A stretch of DNA of 64,000 bases from Bryum argenteum (lineage: Eukaryota > Streptophyta > Bryopsida > Bryales > Bryaceae), in NCBI GenBank assembly GCA_037043015.1, contig CM073321.1, positions 20,085,001 to 20,149,000 on the forward strand, in the 5' to 3' direction. This document shows positions 46,200 to 59,079 of the stretch, one piece after another. Each line of letters begins with the position of its first letter. The stretch's first letter is position 1. The position numbers and the translations under genes were made by a program. The notes under the pieces were generated by a model. It made no database searches. It was given only the letters and a program-made list of their open reading frames with translations, and was not told the origin of the DNA.

Positions 46200-47120
46200 T
46201 TTGTGATGTCTTGTGTAATGTCTAATGTATTTTGTGATGTCTTACTGTCTTAAAAGATGTCTTCGAAGACGGGAGGATGTCTGTACGTCTAACGGGCACA
46301 TTTTGGATTGGAGGGGAATCAAGACATCACCAAACAAAAAGATGTTTTTGGAGACATGGATGTCTGTGCAGATGTCTTTAAGACATCTCGATAGACATCA
46401 AAATGCCACGTTGGCAAGGGATTCCGTTTTCACTAAGGATAGAAGTATGAAAGTTACTAAGATGCGGGGTAGAATGCTGCCCGAAGGTAAGAAAAAAACT
46501 TAATGGCAGCAGTTTGCAATATCAAAAGAAAAAAAGCTTCATCCTTTTAAATATGTTTTATTTGTATTCCATTGTAATCTAATTTTCTAAAACAAAATTT
46601 TTTGAAATATTTATTTTTAAAGATTTATTGTGTATTCTAAGCTTTTTTCATTGGTCAAATTTTTACAATTTAATTAAAATATATTAATCTGAATTTAATT
46701 TAATTCGCAAATATATTTATATGAGTAAATAAATATTTTATATATAAAATATATTTAAAAATTTAAAAATTTTAATTTTAATTAACTAAATAATCTGATT
46801 TCGTAATATAATATTATTTAAATGATATTACGTAAATAAAATAGCAGTATTGTAGAAAATAGCATTTTTGTAACAGAAATGCGATTTTATTATATTTTAA
46901 TATAAAAATACAGGTGGACATATAAGTAATTTAAGAATTTACAGCTATTTATGTACATGCAAAATAAACCTACACGTCAGACTATCCGACACGTCATAGT
47001 GTCATACCATGTCTAGTTTAATGTCTCTGTAGACATCCGAATGAATGTCTATATAAAAACGCTGAGATGTCTCGAAAGACATCCAAAGAGATGTCCGCAA
47101 AAACGTCTTGCAAAATCATC
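46200..47120. repeat. Left subterminal repeats of the CACTA element
   Basis: GATGTCT, AATGTCT and AGACATC motifs are dense at about 46200-46420 and 46985-47115. They flank an AT-rich middle with no gene. Such arrays bind the element's regulatory protein in En/Spm. Confidence 0.85.
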
Positions 47121-47191
47121 TTTCTGTACGTCTGCTACTGCAAAGGGCCTATACATTACAATATTGACTGTAATACAAAGTACATCGGTCA

Positions 47192-50100
47192 CTACTCCTC
47201 TTCCATTTGACCATCATTGACTGTGTCTGTTGCGGCCGTAACATAGACCCCCCCTGTCGCCTCTGCTCTCCGAATTGGCTCTGTCTCCAATATCTCCGGT
47301 TGTAAGCCTCGAAAGTCCTCGTCATTACCGATTGCAATCCCATTCGGCACAGGGTGCCGATGTTGTAATGCTGTGCGCCTACCTCTGACGTCTGTTCGGC
47401 AAATGATCTTCCATCCGCGTCTCGTGGTGTCATCTGCAAAAAACACCTGTTGACAGTGCAAAGGGAATGCAAATGAATCTGGATGCACCCTATTGTCCAT
47501 GTAGTTGAAATTTGCCACGCTGAATCCATACTTGTCACGCTCAATGCTGGGTACTTGCACATCCCGTGAGGCTCTTACCCAATCGCATAGCAAAACCGTG
47601 GTGCAGTGATTACGGTAATCCAACTCCAGTATCTCTTGGATATATCCCACATGCTCAGCGGTATGGTCGATGGGCCTCCCATTTCGAATCCCCCAACGCA
47701 GTTGTTGTGTATACGTGGCCACTACACATGAGTCTCGTGTAACAAGACCCCCCTCAGACGTCCGAACACGCAAATGCATCCCGAATGCATTCATTTGCCG
47801 ATGTGAGTTTGCAAATCACTCTGGAGGACATGAGTACTGTACCACGTCCTCATGCAAATGATCACTAGCATGTTCTGCTTGCAGAACTCGTGCCTTCAGC
47901 CAATCTACAAAGCCTGGCAAATCCCTCGATTTGGGTGGGTACGTCACATGTGCAGACGATCGATGACGTCTTGACTGTACTCGAAATGCCTCTCTCTCTT
48001 GCCATCGACGTCCTTTTGCAATGATGTATTCTCTGTACAACAGTCCCACCTTTTGTCGTTAGACAAATCAAAAGCATAATAATAATGTAGTGCTGAGTCG
48101 TTACTTGTTGACTTCTGTTCTGAGACATCTATAAAGACATTATACTGTCCATCTGGACAATGTGTAAGACATCTGCAATTACGTCACGAAGACATCTACA
48201 GAAATTTTTGAATGTTTAAAGAGATGTCTTTAAGGACATCTAATATTATTTGCTGTTGTCGCCAAGTTTTAATGAATCATTCATATTTACAATGCGGCAA
48301 TGCCTGCTATTACAGGTGATAATTAAAATGGCAGCCTCACAATCCAAAATAATGTATAGAAACTCACTCTCGCCATGGTCCCAAGCATGGTGCGTTGTCG
48401 AGGACGAATGCATGTGCGTAGCCTCGTAGCTCATCGGACATCTTGCGCTTACTCAAGTCATTGTGCCCCAAGATCTCGTCATTCATGGTGGCATCTTCGT
48501 TCGCATCCCATACACGGTATGTTGTTGACCTATGTCGTTTCATGTACTCAGTACAGAACCCAAGCATTTCATCCAGGCGATACCCTTCCGCTATGCTCCC
48601 TTCAGGATGTGCGTATGTGCGTACGTAATCTTTCAACGTCTTCATGTACCTTTCGATCGGATACATCCATCTGCAGTGGACTGGTCCACATATGAACAGT
48701 TGCTCCACAAGATGCACCAGGAGGTGCGTCATCACGTTCAAGAACGTTGGTGGAAACTCCTTCTCCAGCACACATGTTGCCATCACCACGTCCCGCATAA
48801 GACATTCACGGGTGTCTTCTCGTACGTCCTTAGCACATATACGCTGGAAAACTCTGCACATTTTAATGATCGCAGCCCGCACTTCTTCTTCGAGCACGTT
48901 CCGGATGGCGACCGAGAGTATCTAGAATACAATCACGAATTTCACTTTTAAACTTGAGAAACTTATGACATTGGAAACAGGAAAACTGGAAAATAAAATG
49001 ACCATTTTAATTTCTGTCTTTAGGTGTCTACAAAGACATCTATCATGTCTGAGTTCACATGAAGATGTCTTTGTAGACATTGAAGGTCTTGCATGCAAGA
49101 CATTTAGTTTGAATTATCAAAAACAAGTCTTGAAAGGACTTCTTCTAAATCACAGTGCATCGCTGCATCTAATGCGTACCTGCTGCATGAGGACATGGTA
49201 GTCGTGCGTCTTCATGTATTGCAATTTCCCGTCTTGCAGCCGCTTGTGAATTGCCCCCACATACTTTGTTGGAGTGCGTATACTGGAAATTATGCAAACA
49301 AACTCTTGTTTCTCCTCAGGCTTCAAAATGTATGGAGCCTGCGGCATGTAGTATTCGTCACCTCGGCGCCGTGCGGGCTGCAACCAGAGCTCCTGCCGTA
49401 TGTTCAAGTCCTGCACATCTTAACGACTTCCTGGGTTGTCGTTCATTCCAAACAAAGTCTTTAGAATGTTTTCGCATAGATTTTTCTCGCAGTGCATGAC
49501 GTCCAAGACGTGTCGAACCTTCAGATGCTGTTACAACATACCACTCAAAAATATTAGACTTGCTGTATGAAATAATGAATGGTCAATATGGCCAAAAAAA
49601 ATCCATTTCGTAATAGTAATTTTTATATGTTTGCATTAATGTCTACAAGAACGTCTACAAAGACATTTTCCATGCCTAAAAAGACATCCAAAGTTTGAAT
49701 TGTAATTATCTGCATGTCTTCAAAGACGTCTTCATAGTGCATAAGACAACTGTGAAAACATCATATAAATCACAATTCTACCTGCCAATACGGTAGTTCA
49801 AAGAAAACACTCAAACGCTTCACCCTCGTGCTGTGGACAGGGTCACCTGCAGCCCCTTCACGGCCACCAAGGTCTAGGTACGATTGCCGCCACGCAGCGT
49901 AACGGATAACGTCTAGTCCAGAGACAATTGCAGGCGCCGTCCGAGTCTCACGCTTGCCATTAAACCGAGTATATCTCCGATATGGATGTTGACGACCGAG
50001 ATATCGACGTACTCCACCATACACAATCTTCGAACCCCTCGTCGTACGGTCCGCACGCAAATCCCCGGTCTTTGCCATACGAGCATCCGTCTCAGGACCA

Positions 50101-51596
50101 CAACATGGACAACCTTTATATCCCTTACATGAGAGGCCAGAGATTAGGCCATATGCTGGATAATCTGAAATAGTCCACATGAGCAATCTGCGTAGTAAGA
50201 ATCCTCGAGACCCCACTGGTTGGGTAAAATCTTGTGCTGGTACACCTTGCCAAAGTTGATGTAGCTCGTTCACGAGTGGACGTAGATATACATCAATGTT
50301 TGTTGCAGTGGGCGACTTCTTCCCTGATATCAATATGGACAATGAAATAAAAAACTTCTTTGTGACAAACCACGGCTCCAAATTGTATATCAATACCAGC
50401 ACTGGCCATGTCGACCAATTCGTGTTGCTCAACTTGAAGGGATTCACTCCGTCCAGTGCTAAAGCCAACCGCATGTTTCGGTCCTCACGTCCGAAGCTGT
50501 CAAACGCAGCGTCTGTGTTGATGTGCTTCCATGCTGGACTATCAACCACTGATCGCATGATGCCGTCCTCACTGATATGATTAGTGTGACCCGTCAACAT
50601 GCTTGCAATTTCACGCAATCTCCACATCCGTTTTAGGCGCGGAATTAGAGGAAAGTGACGTATCACCTTTGCTGGAATGGAATTCGTGCCGTCCAACGAT
50701 CGGGACTTCGAACACTTCGGGCAACTCTGCAACTCCGCATGATCATCGTTGTACAATACACATCCATCAAGACATGCATGTATGTTGTTGTACTCCAACC
50801 CCAATTGTTGGATGCTCTTCGCAGCAACATAATGACTTCTTGGCAACTTGTTGCCCTCCGGTAGTAAGTCTTCAGCCAAGTAACGCAACAGTTCACTTCT
50901 GAAATTGTTGCTCACTCCAAAGACAATGCACATGTTTATTAAAACGATTGTAGCTGATACAACGCTAGTTTTTGATCCCGGATACAACGGTGTTGTGGCT
51001 TCCGCATACAAGCACCGCATGGCATCCACTGTGTCGTTGTCCACCTCATCGTTCTCAAGCACAATCGGTTGCCCTGCTGCATCCATGTGGAGTGCATCAG
51101 CACGATCAAAAGCTTCCATGACCTGGCGTTGGACGTTGTGAAACTCATCTAGTGGAGCTGCGTCTTCACTGACATCTTCATGACTTGGGATCTCTTCACG
51201 GACGTCTTCGTGGACATCACCAGCGGGAAGCTCATGAGCATCATCTACTACGTCGTTGTCGTTTACAATATCCTCCACCCAAATATCGTCCGGTGCATAT
51301 CCGTCAGGTGGATCGCCTCCTATGATTGATTTCGTGAGATATGGGTCCCTGCCAACATACGCGTGATGCTCTCGAATTACTGCAATTCGTTGTCGTCGAC
51401 CTCCATGACAATTGCGGCATGGACAGTAGTATGATGTAATGTTCTTCGTTGTAGCCACACATAGCTCTGTCTGGAGGATAAGGTCACCAAGTGGTATGTG
51501 ACGCATAGTTCGTCCATCAGCATCGATTCGGAGGCTTGCGCCATTGCGAATCCGGTGAGTACTCATTGAAACAAGTTCGCTGACAGAAATTGTCAA
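47192..51596 (-). pseudogene. TNP2/TNPD-type CACTA transposase
   Basis: Four exons with GT-AG borders are visible: 51596-49782, 49527-49180, 48921-48368 and 48049-47192. Exon 1 has the transposase-associated domain (YYCPCRNCHGGRRQR), CPKCSKSR, and the Transposase_21 core (STWPVLVLIYNLEPWF, FISLSILISGKKSPT, IDVYLRPLVNEL). Exon 2 has HVLDVMHCEKNLCENI. Exon 3 has the DUF4218 region (HLLVHLVEQL, CGPVHCRWMYPIERYM, PEGSIAEGY). Exon 4 has the DUF4216 region (YIQEILELDY, VLLCDWV, YGFSVANFNY, CQQVFFADD). All parts of a plant TNP2 protein are present in order, which would cut and rejoin DNA at the CACTA ends. A TAA at 49422-49420 and a TGA at 47818-47816 break the frame. The first exon may be preceded by another, as an acceptor-like TTTCTGTCAG overlaps the ATG region. 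Confidence 0.9.
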
Positions 51597-52257
51597 ACGG
51601 AAATCAGAACTTGAGCAATTCTCATCTTAATGAACTTCCACAAGGATTATGTTCACATGATTGAAAAATGTCAAATTTCTTCATGCCCTTTCTTAAATGT
51701 CGATGACTATATCCATGCGGACGCACAAACGTTTCTACAGACATCGTTCATGACATCTCTACAGACATATAACCTCGTGTGCATGTGTAGGTCACTTACC
51801 ACTATGAATTGTCTTGTTCTGTACAGCCGTCGATAGCAATGCAGTTGGATGAATACAGTTTCTCCGTAATCAGCAAATTTTTCTCCTTAAAATCTCTGAA
51901 ACATTCTACAAAAATAATGATCAGAACCCCAGCGCTAAATGTAGCTGTCTCTGCCGATAATACGTAAACACTATTTAACTTATGCATTCCGTAACACTAC
52001 AAGACACCCCATACATTTATTAAGCGTGTACATGTAAATGCGTACAATCAAATATTAAGAAAACCTCTCTACTAATAAGGACAACTCAAGTATCAACAAT
52101 TTCTAACATACACACATATACATGTTCAATTGGCCAATGGACATAATCATCCTTCATACATATTGTTCGTACATAGAAATCTATAAGCACAAGCTCTCAG
52201 TCATTTTATTTATTGTATTGTATAACACATAGTACTCTTGTAAGCTGAACCTGAATA
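51597..52257. other. Upstream of the transposase gene, no gene recognised
   Basis: AT-rich with a few ACATCT motifs. It separates the transposase start from the small acidic frame. Confidence 0.4.
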
Positions 52258-52653
52258 CTATTCCTCTGTCATTGCAATACATACTCTCTCATATAGGAAC
52301 TGCTCATAGTTGTCCTCCCAATTCTCAAACGGATAACATCCGTCATAGAACCATGAGATAGTGTACATGTTCCTGTGGTAAAAATCATCTTCAGGATCTG
52401 GAATAAAAGCTTCGGTGTTCAACAGACCACGTTCAAATAAATACATATTTTCAAGATGTTTGAACACGAGGCACTCCAAGTAATTTGCGTGTTGTACCTC
52501 ATACTCTTCGAATGGATACGGCTCATATGGATGATCACACTCTCCCACGGATTCCGAATCTGACCATGCTTCCTCGTGTAACGCCATGTACATGTAAGAG
52601 TCACGACTAAGAGGCCATGTACACACAACACATAAGTAAATATCTAAAAACAA
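52258..52653 (-). CDS. Small acidic open frame in the CACTA element
   Basis: A frame of 131 codons has a strikingly Glu/Asp/Tyr/Trp-rich composition (SESVGECDHPYEPYPFEEYE, YTISWFYDGCYPFENWED, ending AMTEE). The same-strand position upstream of the transposase gene suggests an upstream exon or a third element protein. I recognise no family. The composition is far from what AT-rich noise would give, which is the main reason to list it. The first 20 residues may be non-coding, with the real start at MYMALHEEAWSDS. Confidence 0.4.
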   Translation of the reverse strand: MFLDIYLCVVCTWPLSRDSYMYMALHEEAWSDSESVGECDHPYEPYPFEEYEVQHANYLECLVFKHLENMYLFERGLLNTEAFIPDPEDDFYHRNMYTISWFYDGCYPFENWEDNYEQFLYERVCIAMTEE

Positions 52654-53402
52654 AAGTAAATTAGTATGGGAATATTTCTTACAAGATTTTCAATGTGAAT
52701 ACTAAACTCAATTGTCAACATGGCCTTGCTCTTCAATCAAATTCTAAGCCATTAAAACATAATATATTAATTCCTACACTTCAAATTTTTAATCGGATTG
52801 AACACCATAATCTTTTATTTTTTGAAGGTGATCCTTAAAATCAAAGAATGTAATGGTCAATATTTTCATACTTCCGAACTTCTCAGAAATTCTCAGGGTA
52901 CTCGACTATAGGGGTTTACCTGCCCTTTACTGAATATTCGTACATTTCAGTACCAACATCTTGTTGTTACCATTCGTCACCTCTACTGTAACCAGGATGT
53001 CTAAACAAATGTCTTTGAAGATGTCTAAAAAATGTATAAGATAATGTCTTAGTAGATGTCTGCATAAATGTCTATGAACTATATGTTCTGATGTTAAGTT
53101 ACACAAACTCGTAGTCGACGTGGCTCAAATTTTTAGGTCACACTCTACCACTGTAGATAGATATTTTTTCTGTACGTTAGGCCCCCACTTTCTTCTTAGG
53201 GTAGTATGAAACCCTAAACTAGTGCACTTCATTACATTGAAACATGGGAGGCACTACACAATTCTTTGATCATGATAGAGGTATAGTTTGTAGAGATTGT
53301 GTACCGGAGATAGTGCGAGGAGCCTAGGTTACGCACGCAGCTCTCCACGTTTTCACAGACTTTGTTGATCAAATATCAAGAGTCACTCCTCCTCCACCAA
53401 CA
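52654..53402. other. Spacer between the divergent CACTA genes
   Basis: AT-rich, with a cluster of GATGTCT-type motifs near 52.99-53.07 kb. It is a plausible promoter region for the plus-strand gene at 53403, but no core motif is assigned. Confidence 0.4.
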
Positions 53403-56400
53403 ATGAAGAAGAAAAGTGCAAGTTGCACTACCCAATTGCGACGCAGCTCTAGGTTTTTGCAACACGTGGAGGCACTTCACGAAAGTCAAGTACCTTCCCT
53501 CATATTATCAACAACTCCTGCTACTACAGAAAATGCTCAGAAGGTATGCATCTGGAACACTACATTTCGCGTAAACTTCAAATTTTGTGGAATCCGCGAG
53601 CACTCTGCAAGCGGGCGGTAATGGGGTCCACCGCACGGGAATACAGCGGGCGCGGGGGCGGGAATGGGGCGGGCGCACGGGCGGGAATGGGGCGGGCGCA
53701 CGGGCGGGAATGGGGCGGGCGGCGGGCATAGGGCCTGCGGGCGGGCGGCAATGGGGTGGCGGGGGGACGGCCTACAGCACCTGCGGGGGGGACGACCTGC
53801 AGCACCTGCGGAGGGGACGGCCTGCAGCACTTGGGGGGGGGGACGGCCTGCAGCACCTAGGCACCAATAATGCCGAAATCCCTCCTCTCCGGCAGCACCT
53901 GCGACAGCTGCCACGCAGCTCGAAACCCCCCTCTCCGGCAGCACCTGCGATAGCTGCCACGCAGCTTATCGGCCCTGTCAGGCGTGTGCGACCTGTTCAG
54001 GCGAGGTGGTGTCAGCACTCCCCCCGAAGCTGATCATGAGATGCTCATGCAGGCTGTTCAGTGTTGGTTCGGAAAATGGTTCAGTGCATGGGGCATTGAT
54101 GGGGGCGGGCGGCCGGCCTTGGGTGCTTTTAATGGCGTCCGCCTCCCCATTGTAGCTCCTGGCACCGCAACCTGTGCGGCGGGCGGGCGGCCAGCTCGTG
54201 TCAGCCTGACAGCGGGGGCAGCAATGCGCCGGGCGGGCGGCCTTGGCCCTTGCGGGGTTGCTAATGGGTCCCCCTCCCCATTGCAGCTCCTGTTGCTGCC
54301 ATTAGTGTTGCCGCCTTCGCAGCTCGTGCTGTCCAGCGCTGGTGCGGTCGTCCTTCCCCTCCTGAAGCTGCGGTCCTCCCCCTCGTGAACCTGTTGTCGA
54401 AGTGCTGGTGTCCTTGGTCGCTCATGCTGCCGTCCTCCCTCCTGCTGCGGTGCTGACGCCTCACCCTCCTGCTGCTGTAATCTTTCCCCTCTTGCTGCCC
54501 TGTGTGTTGCAATGTTTTATTTGTAATTTGTAATTTGTAATAGTGTGTTGCAATTTTTGTTAGAATTTGTAATAGTGTGTTGCAATTTGTAATATTGTCT
54601 TGCAATTTGTAATAGTGTGATGCAATTTGTAATTTGCTTCAAGTTTGTAATTTTTTTCAAGTTATTTGCTTCATTGCTATCAAAATTGTTGCTATCAGAA
54701 TTGTTGCTCATTACTTAGATGTTTGATTCAAGTACTTTGTTTACTTTCTAGATGTTTGAAAGGATGTCTACTAGTTGGTCTAAAATGACTTAAATGATGT
54801 TCAAAAAGATGTCTAAGATGTCATCAGAGATGTCTAAAATACTGTATAATTTTCATTCTTTAGATACATTACAGCTTCTCCGCTGTTTAATAATGTCGAT
54901 TTTGATTAAATGACTTCAATGTAATTCAGAGGTAGGTGATGCTTTTAAGTGTGTTGCAATTTGTGATACTTTGTTGCAATTTGTAATTTTCTTCAATTTA
55001 TTTGCTTGATTGCTATTTATATTTGTAACTGAGTATGTAGATGTTTGATACAAGTACTTTATTTACTTTCTAATTGTTTGAAGGAATTTTAGAATGTCTA
55101 GAAGTGTAGAAGTGTAGAAGTCTACTTTATAATTGTTTGAAATAATGTCTAAAATGACTTAAATGATGTCTAAAAGGGATGTCTAAGATGTCATCAGAGA
55201 TGTCGAAAAGGATGTCTAATTTTCAGTTTTTAGATAAAGTACAGCTGCTGAGCTGGTTAATCCCAAAATTTCCTTAAAACTCGAAACGGGTTTTCGAGGT
55301 TCGAGTATAAGAAAAACTCAGCCAACTTTGAACATTATAATATCACAAATGAGGAAAATGAACGGTTCAAATTTGGTATGTGAGAATAATGCCAAGTGAA
55401 GTTTGAGATCTTACGGTTGAATCCTTAAATAATGCTTAGATTGAGATTTTTTGAGCTTGGAAGGTCAAAATTTGTGACTTAGACCGTTTTGCAACAACAA
55501 AAATTTAAAGGTTACTGATGTAGGTTTTGCTTAATTGAGTCCAATGTACGAATGAGGTACGTTATGATTTTCAGTGTCTTGCAATTTGTAAAAGTGTATT
55601 GCACTTTTTAATTTTCTTCAAGTTTGTAATTGTGTTCAAGTTATTTGCTTAATTGCTATCTCTATTTGTTGCTCGTTATTTAGATGTTTGGTTCAAGTAC
55701 GTTGTTCACTTTCTAGAGGTTTGAAAGGATGTGTACAATCATGTCAAAATGACTTAAATGATTTTGAAAAGGATCTTTAAGATGTCATCAGAGATGTCTA
55801 AAAATTGTCTAGTGTTCATTTTTTAGATAAAATACAGCTTCTAAGGTGTTTAATGATGTTGGTTTTTTTTAAATGAGTTGAATGTAATTTTGAGGTATGT
55901 GATGATTTTCAGTGTGTTGCAATTTGTAATATTGTTCAAGTTATTTGCTTCATTGCTATCTATATTTGTAGCTCATTATTTAGATGTTTGATACAAGTAC
56001 TTTGTTTACTTCCTAGATGTTTGAAAGCATGTCTACAAGTTTGTCTAAAATGTGTTTTATGATGTCTAATCACGAATATCTAAAAGGCTGTTTAAAATGT
56101 CATCAGAGATGTCTAAAAGAATGTCTAAGATGTCATAACAGATGTCTAAAAACCTTGTCTAAGATGTCATTAGAGATTTATAAAAGAATGTCTAAGATGT
56201 CATCACAGATGTCTAAAAAAATTGTCTAAGATGTCATCAGAGATGTCTAAAAGAATGTCTAAGATGTCATCACAGATGTCTAAAAAAATTCTCTAAGATG
56301 TCATCAGAGATGTCTAAAAGAATGTCTTAGATGTCATCACAGATGTCTAAAAAACTTGTCTAATATGTCATCAGAGATGTCTAAAAGGATGTCTAAGATG

Positions 56401-58827
56401 TCATCAGAGATGTCTAAATTTATGTCTTAATGAATGTGTGTGGTTTCAGGGTAAGAACTTGGAGGCTTTTGTGGTGTGGCCAGCACGGCGTGTGAGGATG
56501 GGAAAGAAGAGTGCACCTAAGCGCAAACGGTCGCCCCGCAGGGCTGAGCACAGCAGCGACGGAGATGATGCATCTCGTTGGCAAATTCAAGAGCGTAGGT
56601 CGAAGCATCGTCAAGACTTGAAGGTACCGTCATACGCTAAAGGTAAAACAAAGTTACAAGATGTACAACCTACCTCCAGTAAGCGCATGAAGGAGGTGCA
56701 TGACTCTCGGTAAGTAAACATTTAGTCCTCTCTAACAATTACCAAGACAATGATTTTTCCTTCTAACGATTACTGAGACAATGATTTTTGTTGTTCAGCC
56801 GCAGAAATGAAACATCGGATGATGACGAGGAAGATGAGAACGATGATGATAAACACACAGATGACAGATCTGACGACGTTAGAGAGATTCAGGTTTCGGT
56901 GCAACGTACCAAATCAATAGAACGGAAAACTGACCGTGCAAAAGTTCCTGTTACTGCGGCTGTGAAGAAGCCTCTCACTGTAGATGAGAAGGGCCGCCCG
57001 TACGGAGCACTTGTAATGGCGTTTGAGCAGGATCTTCGATTGATGACCAGGGCCTTGGATCCCTGCTACAACATGCGTGACCAACCTTACGAACTGAGGG
57101 AACAGTTCTTTACGCGCTTGTTGGAAGGTACAGTCATTTGTTTCTGAATAAAACTATGAATTCTTAGTACATGATGAAAATGCATAAAATGTTGTTCTAC
57201 TAAATGTGTTTGTGACTCAAATATGATGACATTTGTTTGTAGGGTGGGATGTGAGGGGGGCCGGCTCTATGCAGACTGTGGACCGAGGTTGGATAACACC
57301 AAGGGCAAACAAGACTCTGACAAACCGGCGATATCTGTATGGCCAAATGATAGACAAAGGAGAACATAAACCTGCTGAATTTACAGATGAAGAGTGGAAC
57401 AGACTTGCAAAGAATAGGAGAATTGGACATTCGAAGGGTATGTCTGAGAGAATGCGGTCCGTGTCGAGGGGGAAGAAACTGAAGGCATCAACAAAACAAT
57501 CAATCAGGGACGCACCGTTAATGAAACTAGTAAGTTTTTATGTTTTTGCCAATGTCTTTGTAGATGTTATTTATGCGAATTCAGATGTCTTAACAAACAT
57601 CTACAAAGTTGACTATGAAGACGTCTTCAGAAATGTCTTTATGTATGTCTTTGCAGACATCTATGGAGATGTCTGAACAGATGTCATGGCTAATGTCTCT
57701 ACAGGTGTCTTACAAAAAGTATAATTCAATGTCTTTCGAAATGTTTGTACAAATGTTTTTGAAAAAGTATGTATCTTCTTAAGTCATGTTGGATTGTAAT
57801 GTTGTAGTGAATGAAACTTCATCGTGAACCTTTTGAGACTGAGATCAACGAGGAGATACAGGAGCAGTACAAGCGACTTGAAGCGGAGAATGACAGTGAT
57901 GGCGATGATCTCGGGGATTTAGACACAAGGATGGACGACCTGGAGGCGAGGATGGAGGCATCGAATGAGCGTTTTGAGGAGAAGATCGAAGCATCCAACA
58001 CACGTCTGGAGTCCAAGATTGATGACTCAAACCAGCGGTTGGAGGCGATGTTTCGACAGCTGATAGCTGTGAAGGCCTCACAGACTGACTCGACTGTGCA
58101 GCAAATGATGGATATGTCGGTTCCTACAATACCAGTGTTATTGCAGGTCAATCCAACACCGACAGGTACCACGGAGAACACTAGGCCACCATCTCCAAAC
58201 CATGGAGCATCTAGCGTGTCCAATCATAGCGATAGAGACAATGTCAACATATGCGCTATGAAGCCTAAGGAAGGAGGCATGCCGGTGCAGCAGACAAAAG
58301 GAGGGGGCTGTGGAGAGGGAGATGGAGTGGCACTCATCACAACAGCCGCTGAAGTAGTGCAAGGGTTTCAGGATGCCATAACTCCAGTGTCTGCAGCGGG
58401 GTCGCCTGATCCCGTGCTCTCTGAGCAGGTATAAGTGGAGTAGATATATTGTGAGTATCTATGATAGGTGAACGCGATGTTAAGTATTCAACAATACAAG
58501 TATATTTTGTTAGTATAAGATATCTTGTGAGCAGATAATTGACCTTATTTTATGGTGGAATCATGTTATATATACTGAATGTTTTATATTGTGATGTTGC
58601 TTCATTATCAAATTATTTTATGATCAAGACGCTTTTCAAACACCCGCTCCACCTCTGGAATATGTCAGGCGCCACTGGAAGTCCGGAAACAAATCGACAA
58701 CGCCGTCCACAATGCCAAAGTCTGCAGGATTGTCCAAACCGGCAAAGGCCGACACAATAAAAGGAACAGGAGCATCTAAACTAAAGAAAGGCGCCGGAAC
58801 AAGATCGGAGTCAGCAAAGAAGAAATG
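53403..58827 (+). CDS. TNPA-like second gene of the CACTA element
   Basis: Exons: 53403-53543 (MKKKSASCTTQLRRSSR), 56450-56709 (basic, RMGKKSAPKRKRSPRR), 56799-57127 (acidic DDDEEDENDDD, then LVMAFEQDLRLMTRALDP), 57243-57529 (GWDVRGAGSMQTVDRGWITP, FTDEEWNRLAKNRR), 57808-58428 and a basic final exon near 58.63-58.83 kb. The first four join in matching phases. The fifth opens with TGA in the expected phase, just before a second ATGAAACT, so the junction is unresolved or broken. Exon 5 has heptad-like repeats (DTRMDDLEARMEASNERF, IEASNTRLESKIDDSNQRL), a long coiled coil. Layout (basic start, central conserved block with EEW, coiled-coil end) resembles plant Transposase_24/TNPA-type proteins, which bind subterminal repeats. 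The first intron is 2.9 kb. Confidence 0.6.
53600..54480. repeat. GC-rich tandem block in the first intron of the TNPA-like gene
   Basis: GGGCGGGAATGGGGCGGGCG-type units (about 53.64-53.76 kb) are followed by GACGGCCTGCAGCACCTGCGG-type units (53.77-53.86 kb) and CGGCAGCACCTGCGATAGCTG-type units. All stand out from the AT-rich element. G-runs on the plus strand could form quadruplexes. Frames on both strands are repeat artefacts. Confidence 0.8.
54500..56440. repeat. Nested tandem repeats with GATGTCT motifs in the same intron
   Basis: A unit of about 300 bp (TGTGTTGCAATTTGTAAT, then TTATTTGCTTCATTGCTATC, then AAGTACTTTGTTTACTTTCTAG, then GATGTCATCAGAGATGTCT, then AGATAxATTACAGCTTCT) recurs about four times from 54.5 to 56.0 kb. 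From about 56.06 to 56.43 kb the core TCTAAGATGTCATCAGAGATG repeats about every 35 bp. These are further GATGTCT-type sites, placed internally rather than at the element ends. Confidence 0.85.
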
Positions 58828-59079
58828 AAGATATTGTCTACAAAGAAAGGTTTGGAGGTCACTACTATGGTGTTTTGCATAGAAGATGTTATTGAATTGC
58901 ATATTTTTGGTTTTTTTAGGTCACAAACAATTACACTTATGCTATGTACATTGTAATGTGATCATATGTAATGTTTTTAATATTCCACTACAGATTTTGG
59001 ACGTGCAGTTATAAGTGTATATGACATTTGGATTTGTGTGTGATCTGACATACGTATGTGTTTGTGAAACCTCTGAAAT

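Noticed and set aside
53537..54388. Long Arg/Pro/Ala/Gly-rich frames on both strands
   Set aside because: They arise from GC-rich tandem units inside an intron and overlap each other in every frame.
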